From positions 1,364,001-1,428,000 of the forward strand of contig NZ_FMIA01000002.1 of NCBI RefSeq assembly GCF_900091615.1: a stretch of 64,000 nucleotides of DNA, read 5' to 3'. Under the pieces are notes generated by a model that did no database searches, had not been told where the DNA came from, and worked only from the letters and a program-made list of their open reading frames with translations. A program made the translations under genes and the position numbers. Shown one piece after another: positions 53,370 to 63,843 of this stretch. This stretch comes from Micromonospora yangpuensis. GTDB lineage: Bacteria > Actinomycetota > Actinomycetes > Mycobacteriales > Micromonosporaceae. Each line of letters begins with the position of its first letter. Position 1 is the first letter of the stretch.

Positions 53370-53513
53370 GGGGTCGGCTTGGTCCGACGCGACAGTACGG
53401 GTCGGCTTAGGCCGACACGCGACAGTGTGAGGTCGGCCCAGGCCGACACGCGACAGTGTGGGGTCGGCGTGGCCGGCTTGCGACAGTGCGGGGTCGGCAG
53501 GGGCCGGCTCGGG
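53370..53513. repeat. ~30-bp tandem array with internal dyad
   Basis: About five imperfect units start near 53370, 53399, 53431, 53461 and 53491. A typical unit is GGTCGGCnnnGGCCGAC followed by ACGCGACAGTGTG, with an internal inverted repeat GTCGGC/GCCGAC. The last unit is truncated. The array lies between the HTH gene (start 53234, minus) and the DUF6912 gene (start 53532, plus). Confidence 0.85.
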
Positions 53514-53531
53514 TGACGACGGGGGTGGCCG

Positions 53532-54044
53532 GTGCGCGACGAGCTGATCCGGGTGTACGTGCCGGCGACCGTGCCGATGCTCGCGCGGTTGCGGTCCGAG
53601 GGGCTCACCGTGGCCGGGACGGTGCATGCGGTGACCCCCGCCCTGCGGGAGTGGTACGCCGAGGGCGACGAGGAGGAGCTGGAGTACGTCGCCTTCACCC
53701 GGGCTGCCCAGGATGCGCTGCCGCTGCTGGGGGCGGACCCGTCCGCGCCACGCCGTCGGGTGGTGGTCTCGGTCGACCTGCCGGCCGCGCAGGTCGGACG
53801 GGGTGACCTTGAGCTGGGGTCCAGCATCGTGGCGCTGAACGGCCCCCTGCCGGTGACCGCGGTCGCCGCCCTGCACGTCGACGGTGCCGAGGCGGTCGCC
53901 GACGTGACGGCTGCCGTCGAGGCGGTCGACGCGGCACTGGCCGGCGACCCGGACGCCCAGTTCACCGTCGACGGCGTCGAGGACCACGAGCTGGAGTGGT
54001 ACGCCGTCAGCGAGCTGGACCTGCTGCTGCACGCCGTGGCCTGA
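53532..54044 (+). CDS. DUF6912 family protein
   Basis: A 170-residue actinobacterial protein of unknown function. It has [65 protein letters not shown] and a C-terminal [14 protein letters not shown], the conserved blocks I associate with DUF6912. It is acidic, with no membrane segment or signal peptide, so cytosolic. GTG 53532 follows a GGGGGTGG stretch. It directly follows the tandem array and is divergent from the HTH gene, so the array could regulate both. Confidence 0.78.
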
Positions 54045-54120
54045 CCGCCCGCCCCCTGCCCCGCCCTCCGCCTGCCCCGCCCTCCGCCTGACCAGCCCGC
54101 CCCCTGCCCCGCCCTCCGCC
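54041..54120. repeat. GC-rich tandem/direct repeat next to element copy 2
   Basis: CTGACC(A)GCCCGCCCCCTG plus CCCCGCCCTCCGCC occurs at 54041-54072 and 54088-54120, separated by a further CTGCCCCGCCCTCCGC unit. The array directly precedes the 52-bp element, mirroring 3506-3652. Confidence 0.8.
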
Positions 54121-54133
54121 GGGCTGCCGCAGG

Positions 54134-54185
54134 GGTGAGAAGGGCTCCCCGCTATACCGAAAGCGTTAACAGGGGGCCCTTCCTT
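54134..54185. repeat. 52-bp dispersed intergenic element, copy 2
   Basis: GGTGAGAAGGGCTCCCCGCTATACCGAAAGCG followed by the invariant GTTAACAGGGGGCCCTTCCTT. Arms GAAGGGCTCCCC and AGGGGGCCCTTC are imperfect inverted repeats. Its last two bases overlap the stop codon of the convergent membrane-protein gene, so it may also act as its terminator. Confidence 0.8.
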
Positions 54186-55164
54186 ACTCGTTGTCGGTGG
54201 GGGGTGGGGTCAGGGTGCGGCCGAAGGCGATGAGCGAGACCAGGGCGCCGACGAAGAGCACCCAGATCCCGTTGTCGATCCGCGAGGTGCCGAGCGAGGT
54301 CTGCGCCACCGCGTCCGCGTCGCTCAACGCGCTGGCCAGGTCGAGCAGGGAACGACCACCGATCCGGAGGATCACCTCGGCGGTGAGCAGGAGCAGCCCG
54401 GGTCCCGCCCCGGCCAGCAGGTACGCCGGCCAGCGCAGGTCGGCCGCGTCCGGATCACGGCGGGCAGCGTGCCGGCGGGCCCAGCGCAGGTACCCGAAGG
54501 CGAGCAGGCCGGCGAGCAGGCCGGCGAGCAGCGACTCGGTGCGCGACACCCAGTTCGCCGCGCTCACCAGGGCCTCCTGGCTGCCACCGTCCCCGCCGTA
54601 CAGGTCGAACAGGGGGCTCCGGGCGCGGCTGAACGCCACCACGAAGAGCAGGACGCCCAGCCCCGACAGCACGGCGGCACCGACCACCGGGGCGGTCCGG
54701 GCGGCGGCCACCGCGCCGCCGATGATCGCCGCCGCCGCGGCGGTGCCGGCGATGACGTTTGTCGTCGCGGTGTCGAGGTAGGTCAGGTTGATCGCCGTCG
54801 CGGTGGCCACCCCGACCAGCAGGCCGGTGCCGACCGCGATGAGGAAGCGCAGGGTGGCCCGGTCGGCCGTCCGCCGGGCGAGCAGGTTCGTCGCCGCGAG
54901 GGCGACCGCGGCCCCGGCGACCAGCGCCGCCGAGATCACCCCGGGCAGCGCGAAGGCGGAGAGACTGATCGCGGTCGACCCGGCCTCGGCCGAGCCGATC
55001 GCGGCCCGGGTCGACCAGAGCATCGCCGCCAGCCACGCGATGCCCAGCACCTCCAGCAGCGCGGCACCCGGGGCGGGCAGCCGCCGGGACGGGGCGTCCG
55101 CCGCGGGCTCCTGACCGGCGGTCGGCTGGTCCTCGGCGGTGGTGCGGCCGGGATCGTTGCTCAT
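54184..55164 (-). CDS. polytopic membrane protein, hypothetical
   Basis: A 326-residue protein of unknown family. After a hydrophilic N-terminus (MSNDPGRTTAEDQPTAG) there are about eight hydrophobic helices, including LEVLGIAWLAAMLWS, ATLRFLIAVGTGLLVGVATATA, SLLAGLLAGLLAFGYLRWARR and IDNGIWVLFVGALVSLIAFG, plus a loop with a YGGDGGSQEAL segment. No transport or enzyme motif is seen. ATG 55164 is supported by AAAGGGAAG 5 nt upstream. The stop codon overlaps the end of the 52-bp dispersed element. It is divergent from pruA, with 262 bp between starts. Confidence 0.8.
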   Translation of the reverse strand: MSNDPGRTTAEDQPTAGQEPAADAPSRRLPAPGAALLEVLGIAWLAAMLWSTRAAIGSAEAGSTAISLSAFALPGVISAALVAGAAVALAATNLLARRTADRATLRFLIAVGTGLLVGVATATAINLTYLDTATTNVIAGTAAAAAIIGGAVAAARTAPVVGAAVLSGLGVLLFVVAFSRARSPLFDLYGGDGGSQEALVSAANWVSRTESLLAGLLAGLLAFGYLRWARRHAARRDPDAADLRWPAYLLAGAGPGLLLLTAEVILRIGGRSLLDLASALSDADAVAQTSLGTSRIDNGIWVLFVGALVSLIAFGRTLTPPPTDNE

Positions 55165-55426
55165 CGTCTTCCCTTTCGACGGCCGTCCGGCCGGGCCTGA
55201 GCGGGTCACCAGCCGTCCAGCGTACGCGTGCCGCCCCCCGGACCTGCGGCCCGCGCTCCCGGCCGGTGGCGCGCAGGTCGGGTCGGCTGCCGGGCGTGGA
55301 ACAATCGCCGGAGGTCCCGCCGCCGCGACCGGCGTACCCCCGTGCGCGGAATCCGGCATCCGGTCATCCGACCGGCCCGCCGGCGGGGCCGATGGCCACC
55401 GCCGCCGCGAGCACCCAGGAGCTGTG

Positions 55427-57055
55427 ATGGACGCCGTGTTCCACGTACCCGCGCCGCACAACGAGCCGGTACGCACCTACGAGCCGGGGAGCCCGGAGCG
55501 GGAGCGGCTGCGACAACGGCTGACCGAGCTGGCCGCCGAGCAGATCGAGCTGCCGATGACCGTCGCCGGTGAGCAGCGGATGGCCGGCGGCGAGCGGATC
55601 GACGTGGTGCAGCCGCACCGGCACGCGCACGTGCTCGGGGTGACCGCGCACGCCACCCACGACGACGCCCGGGCGGCGGTCCGGGCGGCCAAGGAGGCCG
55701 CACCGATGTGGCGGGCGCTGCCCTTCGAGGAGCGGGCCGCGATCTTCCTGCGCGCCGCCGAGCTGCTCGCCGGCCCCTGGCGGGACACGCTCAACGCGGC
55801 GACGATGCTCGGTCAGTCCAAGACGGTGGTCCAGGCCGAGATCGACGCGGCCTGCGAGTTGATCGACTTCCTCCGGTTCAACGTGGGCTTCGGCCGGGAG
55901 TTGCTGGAACAGCAGCCGAACTCCTCGGCCGGGGTGTGGAACCGGTTCGACCACCGTCCGCTGGAGGGTTTCGTCTACGCGGTAACCCCGTTCAACTTCA
56001 CCGCGATCGCCGGCAACCTGCCGTCGGCTCCGGCCCTGATGGGCAACACCGTGGTCTGGAAGCCGTCGCCGACCCAGCAGTTCGCGGCCCATTTCACCAT
56101 GCGGTTGTTCGAGGCGGCCGGCCTGCCGCCGGGCGTGCTCAACATGGTCACCGGTCGGGGCGAGGAGGTCTCGGACGTGGTGCTGGCCGACCCGGACCTG
56201 GCCGGCATCCACTTCACCGGCTCCACGAAGGTCTTCCAGCAGCTCTGGCGCGGTGTCGGGGAGAACATCGCCGGCTACCGGGGGTACCCCCGGTTGGTGG
56301 GTGAGACCGGCGGCAAGGACTTCGTGGTCGCCCACCCCAGCGCCGACGTGGACGCGCTGCACACCGCGCTGATCCGGGGGGCCTACGAGTACCAGGGGCA
56401 GAAGTGCTCCGCGGCGTCCCGGGCGTACGTGCCGCGTTCGCTCTGGGACGGTGGCCTGGCCGACCGGCTGGCGGCCACCGCGGACTCGTTGACCTACGGC
56501 GACGTGACCGATTTCGGCAACTTCGGTGGCGCGGTGATCGACGCCAGGGCGTTCGCCCGACACACCGCCGCCCTGGAGTTGATCTCCAGCGACGACAGTT
56601 GCCGGGTCCTCGCCGGTGGGACCGCCGACGACTCGGTGGGCTACTTCGTCCGGCCGACGCTCTTCGAGTGCTCCGACGCCGCGCACGAGACCTTCACCAC
56701 CGAGTACTTCGGTCCGATCCTCGGCGTGCACGTCTTCGACGACGCCCGCTTCGACGAGGTGGTCGACCAGGCCGAGTCGGTCGCGCCGTACGCGCTCACC
56801 GGGTCGATCTTCGCGACCGACCGCCGGGTGGTCGACTCCGTGGCCGAGCGGATGCGGTACGCGGCCGGCAACTTCTACGTCAACGACAAGCCGACCGGTG
56901 CGGTGGTCGGGCAGCAGCCCTTCGGTGGCGCGAGGGCCAGCGGCACCAACGACAAGGCCGGCTCCTGGCACAACCTGGTCCGCTGGACGTCCCCACGGAC
57001 GATCAAGGAGACCTTCGTGCCGCCCACCGACCACACCTATCCGCACATGCGCTGA
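55427..57055 (+). CDS. pruA: L-glutamate gamma-semialdehyde dehydrogenase
   Basis: A 542-residue aldehyde dehydrogenase oxidising glutamate-5-semialdehyde to glutamate in proline and arginine catabolism. It carries YAVTPFNFTAIAGNLPSAPALMGN, the NAD-binding FTGSTKVFQQLW, the catalytic Glu in LVGETGGKDFVV and catalytic Cys in YEYQGQKCSAASRAYVP, and ends NDKPTGAVVGQQPFGGARASGT, typical of the monofunctional 1-pyrroline-5-carboxylate dehydrogenase. ATG 55427 follows CCAGGAG; an in-frame GTG one codon earlier is equally possible. No proline dehydrogenase gene (putA/prodh) is adjacent in this window. Confidence 0.96.
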   Translation: MDAVFHVPAPHNEPVRTYEPGSPERERLRQRLTELAAEQIELPMTVAGEQRMAGGERIDVVQPHRHAHVLGVTAHATHDDARAAVRAAKEAAPMWRALPFEERAAIFLRAAELLAGPWRDTLNAATMLGQSKTVVQAEIDAACELIDFLRFNVGFGRELLEQQPNSSAGVWNRFDHRPLEGFVYAVTPFNFTAIAGNLPSAPALMGNTVVWKPSPTQQFAAHFTMRLFEAAGLPPGVLNMVTGRGEEVSDVVLADPDLAGIHFTGSTKVFQQLWRGVGENIAGYRGYPRLVGETGGKDFVVAHPSADVDALHTALIRGAYEYQGQKCSAASRAYVPRSLWDGGLADRLAATADSLTYGDVTDFGNFGGAVIDARAFARHTAALELISSDDSCRVLAGGTADDSVGYFVRPTLFECSDAAHETFTTEYFGPILGVHVFDDARFDEVVDQAESVAPYALTGSIFATDRRVVDSVAERMRYAAGNFYVNDKPTGAVVGQQPFGGARASGTNDKAGSWHNLVRWTSPRTIKETFVPPTDHTYPHMR

Positions 57056-57073
57056 CGGGCCGGCTCCGGCCCC

Positions 57074-57156
57074 CGGGTGTCCCCTGCGGAGGGGCTCCGG
57101 GGGTCGGGCGGAGCACCCCGCGGCGCTTTCCGGTGTCCCCTACGGAGAGGTTCCGG
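57074..57156. repeat. short imperfect direct repeat after pruA
   Basis: CCGGGTGTCCCCTGCGGAGGGG (57074) and CCGGTGTCCCCTACGGAGAGG (57130) are related ~27-bp copies, each ending TCCGG, in the spacer between pruA and the PadR gene. Confidence 0.5.
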
Positions 57157-57275
57157 ACCCGGATCGGACGATCCGGCCGCACCCGCAGTCAGGGTGACAG
57201 ACTGTGATCTCGCGCACCGGAACCCGAACTGTCGCGCGCCGACAGTGCACATAGGAAGTCCTAGCGGGTGGCGAA

Positions 57276-57839
57276 ATGGTGAAATCCTGGACGCCGGGAC
57301 CGCAAAGTGGCAGCGTAATGGGCATGGCGGAATCCGGAGTCAACCCCACGGCGGCAGCTCTGCTCGGGCTGCTCCACGCGGGACCCATGACAGGCGGCCA
57401 ACTGATGGCCGCCGCTGAGCGCCGACTGGCGCCGTACTGGTCGATGACGCGTAGTCAGGTCTACCGCGAGTTGCCGGTGCTGGCCGAGCGGGGTTTCGTA
57501 CGTCTGGGCAAGCCCGGTCCACGGATGAGCCAGCCGTACGCGATCACTGCGGCCGGAAAACGGACATTTTCTCGCTGGTTGGCGGAAAATCCCGGGAAGG
57601 ACACTGTCCGTAACCCCGTGGCACTGCGGATCGCTTTCGGCGACCTGCACTCGGCGAGCCAGCTGCGCAACCTCTACGCCTCGGCCAACGAGTACCACAC
57701 CGAGGCGCTGGCGGCGGTCCGGGAGCAGGTGAAGAACGCCAAGAAGGAGGGCGAGACGTACGACGCCAGCGCGCTGGAGTTCGCCGTCGCCTACCACAAG
57801 GCCGCGCTGTCCTGGCTCAAAAGCGCCCCGGTCGGCTGA
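57276..57839 (+). CDS. PadR family transcriptional regulator
   Basis: A PadR-type regulator of 170-187 residues depending on the start. [20 protein letters not shown] begins the winged helix; [22 protein letters not shown] is the recognition helix and wing, and [21 protein letters not shown] the rest. The C-terminal helical dimerisation part ([22 protein letters not shown]) is the Vir_Tr_C type. Starts at 57276, 57318 and 57324 are all possible; none has a clear ribosome site, and the conserved domain begins after the last. TAGGAAGTCCTA (57252-57263) just upstream is a possible operator. The target genes are unknown. Confidence 0.88.
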   Translation: MVKSWTPGPQSGSVMGMAESGVNPTAAALLGLLHAGPMTGGQLMAAAERRLAPYWSMTRSQVYRELPVLAERGFVRLGKPGPRMSQPYAITAAGKRTFSRWLAENPGKDTVRNPVALRIAFGDLHSASQLRNLYASANEYHTEALAAVREQVKNAKKEGETYDASALEFAVAYHKAALSWLKSAPVG

Positions 57840-57854
57840 CCGGGCCGCAGGCAG

Positions 57855-57860
57855 TACGCT
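57855..57860 (+). promoter_or_regulatory. possible leaderless promoter -10 of prfB
   Basis: TACGCT ends 8 nt before the prfB GTG, within the 29-bp spacer after the PadR gene, with no Shine-Dalgarno sequence. Confidence 0.4.
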
Positions 57861-57868
57861 TAGCTGTC

Positions 57869-58990
57869 GTGACCGCTGCCGATTACGCCGAACAGCTCAA
57901 GGAACTCGACGCGACCCTGCGCAACATCGAGGCCGTGCTCAACCTCGACCGGTTGCAGGAGGACAAGGCCCGGCTGGAGCAGGAGGCCTCCGCGCCGGAC
58001 CTCTGGGACGACCAGGCCAAGGCGCAGCAGGTGACCACCCAGTTGTCGTACGTCAACGGGGAGATCAGCAAGCTGGGCAGCCTGCGCTCCCGGCTCGACG
58101 ACGCGCGCGTCCTGCTGGAGCTGGCCGAGGCGGAGGACGACTCCGGGGTGCTCACCGAGGTCGAGGGTGAGATCACCGGCCTGACCAAGGCCATCCAGGA
58201 GATGGAGGTCCGCACCCTGCTCTCCGGTGAGTACGACTCCCGGGAGGCGCTGGTGGCCATCCGGGCCGGTGCCGGCGGGGTGGACGCGGCGGACTTCGCC
58301 GAGATGCTGCTGCGGATGTACCTGCGCTGGGCCGAGCGGCACGGCTACCCGACCGAGGTCTACGAGACCTCGTACGCCGAGGAGGCGGGGTTGAAGTCGG
58401 CCACCTTCGCGGTCAAGGTGCCGTACGCGTTCGGCACCCTCAGTGTCGAGTCGGGCACCCACCGGCTGGTCCGGATCAGCCCCTTCGACAACCAGGGGCG
58501 CCGGCAGACCAGCTTCGCCGGGGTGGAGGTGCTGCCGGTCACCGAGCAGACCGACCACATCGACATCCCCGAGAACGAGATGCGGGTGGACGTGTACCGC
58601 TCGTCCGGGCCGGGTGGCCAGTCGGTCAACACCACCGACTCGGCGGTACGGCTCACCCACATCCCGACCGGCATCGTGGTGACCTGTCAGAACGAGAAGT
58701 CCCAGCTGCAGAACAAGGCCTCCGCGCTGCGGGTGCTGCAGGCCCGGCTGCTGGAGCGCAAGCGGCAGGAGGAGCAGGCCAAGCTGGAGGGTCTGAAGAC
58801 CGACGCCGCCGGCTCCTGGGGCGACCAGATGCGCTCGTACGTCCTGCACCCGTATCAGATGGTGAAGGATCTGCGTACCGAGCAGGAGACCGGCAATCCG
58901 AGCGCGGTCTTCGACGGTGAGCTGGACAGCTTCATCGAGGCCGGCATCCGGTGGCGCAAGCAGCGGCAGCTCGCCGGCGACAGCGCGTGA
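57869..58990 (+). CDS. prfB: peptide chain release factor 2
   Basis: Releases proteins at UGA and UAA. The 373-residue protein has the SPF anticodon-like tripeptide ([14 protein letters not shown]) that defines RF2 and the catalytic GGQ in [19 protein letters not shown]. There is no internal frameshift: one frame runs from GTG 57869 to the stop, unlike the programmed +1 shift of E. coli prfB. The TAnnnT at 57855 suggests a leaderless message. prfB-ftsE-ftsX-smpB-ssrA is the usual actinobacterial order. The window's many TGA stops make RF2 the dominant factor here. Confidence 0.97.
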   Translation: MTAADYAEQLKELDATLRNIEAVLNLDRLQEDKARLEQEASAPDLWDDQAKAQQVTTQLSYVNGEISKLGSLRSRLDDARVLLELAEAEDDSGVLTEVEGEITGLTKAIQEMEVRTLLSGEYDSREALVAIRAGAGGVDAADFAEMLLRMYLRWAERHGYPTEVYETSYAEEAGLKSATFAVKVPYAFGTLSVESGTHRLVRISPFDNQGRRQTSFAGVEVLPVTEQTDHIDIPENEMRVDVYRSSGPGGQSVNTTDSAVRLTHIPTGIVVTCQNEKSQLQNKASALRVLQARLLERKRQEEQAKLEGLKTDAAGSWGDQMRSYVLHPYQMVKDLRTEQETGNPSAVFDGELDSFIEAGIRWRKQRQLAGDSA

Positions 58991-59072
58991 CGGGTCGCGG
59001 GCGCTGCGCTTCTTCGATCTCCCGCTGACCGGGTATTTGGATGACTCGGCTCGCATCACCGGGGCGTAGCGC

Positions 59073-59100
59073 TTGGCGTTCCGATTACAGGGCGTAGACT
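59073..59100 (+). promoter_or_regulatory. ftsE promoter, leaderless start predicted
   Basis: TTGGCG (59073-59078), 16-nt spacer and TAGACT (59095-59100); the ftsE GTG begins 8 nt further on, so transcription should start at or within 2 nt of the start codon. Confidence 0.55.
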
Positions 59101-59108
59101 CACCACCC

Positions 59109-59789
59109 GTGATTCAGCTTGAGCAAGTGACGAAGACGTACCCGAAGGCGTCCCGGCCTTCGCTCGACAACGTGTCCGTCTCGATCGAGAAGGGCGAGTT
59201 CGTCTTCTTCATCGGTCCCTCCGGCTCCGGCAAGTCGACCATCATCAAGTTGTTGCTGCACGAGGTCGCCCCGAACAAGGGGCGGGTCGTGGTCAACAGC
59301 AAGGACGTCACGTCGCTGCGGTCCTGGAAGCGTCCCCACTTCCGGCGGTCCATCGGCTGTGTCTTCCAGGACTTCCGGCTGCTGCCGAACCGCACCGCGT
59401 ACGAGAACGTGGCCTTCGCCCTGGAGGTCATCGGCAAGACCAAGGCGGTCGCCCGCCGGGTCGTGCCGGAGGTGCTGGAGCTGGTCGGGCTGGGCGGCAA
59501 GGAGCACCGGTACCCGCACGAGCTCTCCGGTGGTGAGCAGCAGCGGGTGGCGGTGGCCCGGGCGTTCGTGAACCGACCGCTGATCCTGCTGGCCGACGAG
59601 CCGACCGGAAACCTCGACCCGGACACGTCCATCGAGATCATGCGCCTGCTGGACCGGATCAACCGCACCGGTACGACCGTCGTGATGGTGACGCACGACT
59701 CCAACATCGTGAACCAGATGCGCCGTCGGGTGATCGAGATCGAGAGCGGCCAGATCGTGCGCGACCAGGCCCGCGGCGTCTACGGGTGA
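59109..59789 (+). CDS. ftsE: cell division ATP-binding protein FtsE
   Basis: ABC ATPase of 226 residues that works with FtsX at the septum to control peptidoglycan hydrolases. Motifs are Walker [19 protein letters not shown]-loop [21 protein letters not shown], signature [17 protein letters not shown], Walker [15 protein letters not shown] and the H-loop VMVTHD. GTG 59109 gives the family N-terminus [12 protein letters not shown]; a longer in-frame start at 59073 would begin inside the promoter. ftsX follows after 67 bp. Confidence 0.97.
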   Translation: MIQLEQVTKTYPKASRPSLDNVSVSIEKGEFVFFIGPSGSGKSTIIKLLLHEVAPNKGRVVVNSKDVTSLRSWKRPHFRRSIGCVFQDFRLLPNRTAYENVAFALEVIGKTKAVARRVVPEVLELVGLGGKEHRYPHELSGGEQQRVAVARAFVNRPLILLADEPTGNLDPDTSIEIMRLLDRINRTGTTVVMVTHDSNIVNQMRRRVIEIESGQIVRDQARGVYG

Positions 59790-59856
59790 ACCGGCGCCCC
59801 ACCCCTGCGAAGTCTGACGACGAACACCTCATGCCGGAGACCCGGAGGATCCCCCG

Positions 59857-60732
59857 ATGCGCGTGAAATACGTCCTGTCCGAGGTACTGGTCGGGCTGTG
59901 GCGCAACGTGACCATGACCATCGCGATGATCATCACGATGGCGGTGTCGTTGACCATGCTCGGCGTCAGCGGCCTGGTCTACACCAAGGTCGCCGACATG
60001 AAGGACCTCTACTTCGAGAACGTCGAGGTCTCGATCTTCCTGACGCCCGAGGTCACCGAGGAACAGCGGGCCACGCTGGACACCCAGCTCAAGAGCGACC
60101 CACTGGTCCGGGAAGCCATCTACGTCGACAAGAACGAGGCGTACGAGCGCTTCAAGGACATGTACCGGGACGCTCCCGACCTGGTCTCCGCGGTGAAGCC
60201 GGACCAGCTGCCCGAGTCGTACCGGCTGCGGTTGGTCGACCCGGAGCAGTACAAGCAGATCGCCGACCAGTACACGTCCACCGAGGGGGTCGACCAGATC
60301 GTCGACCAGAGCCGGGTGCTCGACAAGATCTTCAACCTCTTCACCGCCGGGCAGAACGTCGCCCTGGTCGCCGCGATCGCGATGGCGATCGCCGCGCTCC
60401 TGCTGGTCGCGAACACCATCCAGGTGGCGGCGTACAGCAAGCGCCGGGAGGTGGCGGTGATGAAGCTGGTAGGTGCGTCGAACTGGTTCATCCAGGCCCC
60501 CTTCGTGCTGGAGGCGGTCGTCGCCGGCCTGATCGGCTCGGTGCTCGGCCTCGGCGCGCTGGTCGCGCTGAAGCGCTTCCTCTTCGACGGGGCGCTGAGC
60601 AGCCTGCAGGGCCTCTTCTCGCCGGTCAGCTGGGGTGAGATCTTCCTGACCTTCCCGCTGATGGCGGCGGTCGGCGGGCTGGTCAGCGCGATCACCGCCT
60701 GGGTCACCCTCCGCTTCTACCTGCGGGTCTAG
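59857..60732 (+). CDS. ftsX: cell division protein FtsX
   Basis: A 291-residue membrane partner of FtsE. One TM helix near residues 20-43 (TIAMIITMAVSLTMLGVSG), an extracellular domain (~45-165) that in mycobacteria contacts the hydrolase RipC (known), and three more TM helices after residue ~170 (VALVAAIAMAIAALLLVANT; APFVLEAVVAGLIGSVLGL; IFLTFPLMAAVGGLVSAIT). The coupling sequence AYSKRREVAVMKLVGASNWF precedes the third helix. ATG 59857 follows GGAGGATC. A perfect 14-bp hairpin follows the stop. Confidence 0.97.
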   Translation: MRVKYVLSEVLVGLWRNVTMTIAMIITMAVSLTMLGVSGLVYTKVADMKDLYFENVEVSIFLTPEVTEEQRATLDTQLKSDPLVREAIYVDKNEAYERFKDMYRDAPDLVSAVKPDQLPESYRLRLVDPEQYKQIADQYTSTEGVDQIVDQSRVLDKIFNLFTAGQNVALVAAIAMAIAALLLVANTIQVAAYSKRREVAVMKLVGASNWFIQAPFVLEAVVAGLIGSVLGLGALVALKRFLFDGALSSLQGLFSPVSWGEIFLTFPLMAAVGGLVSAITAWVTLRFYLRV

Positions 60733-60764
60733 TTACGGTACGGCGTCCGCACGCGGCTTGACGA

Positions 60765-60800
60765 GCCCTCCCGCACCGGAACAAAACGGTGCGGGAGGGC
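60765..60800 (+). terminator. ftsX terminator
   Basis: GCCCTCCCGCACCG (60765-60778) and its exact complement (60787-60800) form a 14-bp stem with an 8-nt A-rich loop, followed by CGTTGTCGTT. Confidence 0.8.
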
Positions 60801-60889
60801 CGTTGTCGTTCGGGTAGCATGATCCCCGCCCGGCGGCCGGTCCGTCGGGTCGGAAGCTCGGGGTCGGAAGCTCGGAAGGGGGTGGCCCG

Positions 60890-61369
60890 ATGCCACGGGA
60901 GAAGGGGCGCAAGGTCGTCGCCTCCAACCGGAAGGCGCGGCACGACTACTCGATCCTCGACACGTACGAGGCGGGGATGGCCCTGACCGGCACCGAGGTC
61001 AAGTCGCTTCGTGCCGGCCGCGCCTCGCTGGTGGACGCGTTCGCCCAGGAGCGCAGCGGGGAGCTGTACCTGCACGGGATGCACATCCCGGAGTACACCC
61101 AGGGCACTTGGACCAACCACGAGCCGCGTCGGACCCGCAAGCTGCTGCTCAAGCGGTTGGAGATCGACCGGCTGATCGGCAAGACCCGCGAGGGCGGGTT
61201 GACCATGGTGCCGTTGCAGGTCTACTTCTCCGACGGTTGGGCCAAGGTGGAGATCGCCCTGGCCAAGGGCAAGAAGTCGTACGACAAGCGGCAGGACCTC
61301 GCCAAGCGGGACGCGGACCGGGAGATCGCCCGGGTCGCCGGCCGGCGCGGCAAGGGAATGTCTGAGTAG
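60890..61369 (+). CDS. smpB: tmRNA-binding protein SmpB
   Basis: Delivers tmRNA to stalled ribosomes; 159 residues, normal length. It has [20 protein letters not shown], the beta-barrel [35 protein letters not shown], and the basic C-terminal tail [20 protein letters not shown] that reads the empty mRNA channel. ATG 60890 begins [19 protein letters not shown] at 60815 may be its -10 element. Its partner ssrA begins 107 bp downstream on the same strand. Confidence 0.97.
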   Translation: MPREKGRKVVASNRKARHDYSILDTYEAGMALTGTEVKSLRAGRASLVDAFAQERSGELYLHGMHIPEYTQGTWTNHEPRRTRKLLLKRLEIDRLIGKTREGGLTMVPLQVYFSDGWAKVEIALAKGKKSYDKRQDLAKRDADREIARVAGRRGKGMSE

Positions 61370-61476
61370 TTTGCCCGGTTTGTCCCAGCGGGCCACTCCG
61401 GGCCGGGGCTCGGGGATGAAAGCTGTTGCCCGAGGCGTTAGTCTTGGGTGGTGCTGCCGATCCGGCAGCCCGTCGA

Positions 61477-61852
61477 GGGGGTGACTGGTTTCGACTTCGT
61501 GCGTTGCGGCAGGGGAAGCGAGCCGAGGAAGCCGACGTCGTCTCGATAATCGGTCGTCGGAAAACAATAAGCGCCAAGCAAAATCGCGCTGACTTCGCTC
61601 TCGCCGCCTGAGGCGAGTAGCAAGTCTGTCGGCCTGGGATTGCCTTCGACCCAGTTAGCCGGCATCAGCTAGGAGGCTGGCCAAGCGGACCCGGTCGCGG
61701 GGTCCGTGCGGCGAGATCAATCAGCGACTGGGCCCGTCACACCGACTCGCTCGCGTGATCGGAGGGGCCGAGTAGAGGCATAGCGAGCTGCGCTCGGAGA
61801 AGCCCTGACAAGGCGGCGAAGGACCCGGGTTCGATTCCCGGCACCTCCACCA
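61477..61852 (+). ncRNA. ssrA: transfer-messenger RNA (tmRNA)
   Basis: The 5' end GGGGGTGACTGG (61477) pairs with CACCTCC (61842-61848) before ACCA, closing the tRNA-like acceptor stem; GGGTTCGATTCCCG near the 3' end is the T-arm. The tag-coding frame opens at GCC 61573 and reads AKQNRADFALAA then TGA (61609-61611), preceded by the usual ACAATAAGC. The mature length is about 376 nt and the CCA end is encoded. TAGTCT at 61439-61444 is a likely -10, implying a ~25-30-nt 5' leader with a GCTGCC/GGCAGC hairpin removed by processing. It works with SmpB encoded just upstream. Confidence 0.96.
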
Positions 61853-61857
61853 CCACC

Positions 61858-61893
61858 CGAGGCGCCCCGGTCCACCAGGACCGGGGCGCCTCG
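61858..61893. terminator. ssrA terminator
   Basis: CGAGGCGCCCCGGTCC (61858-61873) pairs perfectly with 61878-61893 (16 bp, 4-nt loop), then TCGTTTCG. It lies between ssrA and the convergent decarboxylase gene. Confidence 0.8.
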
Positions 61894-61953
61894 TCGTTTC
61901 GCCCCGCCGCCTCCGCCGCCCCGCCGCCTCCGCGGCAGGAGCAGGCTTCGCGG

Positions 61954-63549
<1,596 letters not shown>

Positions 63550-63843
63550 CGTCACCCGCCTCCTGTCTGCGCCGCCACCTCAGCCGAATCTATCCGGATA
63601 AGTCTCGCAAAAGGCGCTTTTGGCTCGTGTCCCGTACTCCTTGATCTTGTTGATCACCGCCGGCCGGACCTTAGCCAGCGCGGGAAGGGCAAGCTATGGT
63701 GCCAGGCATGGCGTTGACAGCGCGGAGGACCCGGGTGGACGGTGCGCCCCCGGCACGGCGATCGCCGTCCGGAATCGGGGCGGCCGGAGGTGGCCCGCGA
63801 CGCCGGGGTGGCCAGGTGGCAGCGCGGTTGACCGATGGTTGAC

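Noticed and set aside
53370..53513. CRISPR-like array
   Set aside because: The units are contiguous with no unique spacers, vary in sequence, and no cas genes are present.
57869..58990. Programmed +1 frameshift in prfB
   Set aside because: A single uninterrupted frame encodes the full RF2 from GTG 57869, so no frameshift is needed.
63708..63842. 44-codon ORF just before the YqgE/AlgH gene with TATGGT 8 nt upstream
   Set aside because: The product is Arg/Gly/Pro low complexity and may only be leader sequence; there is no independent support.
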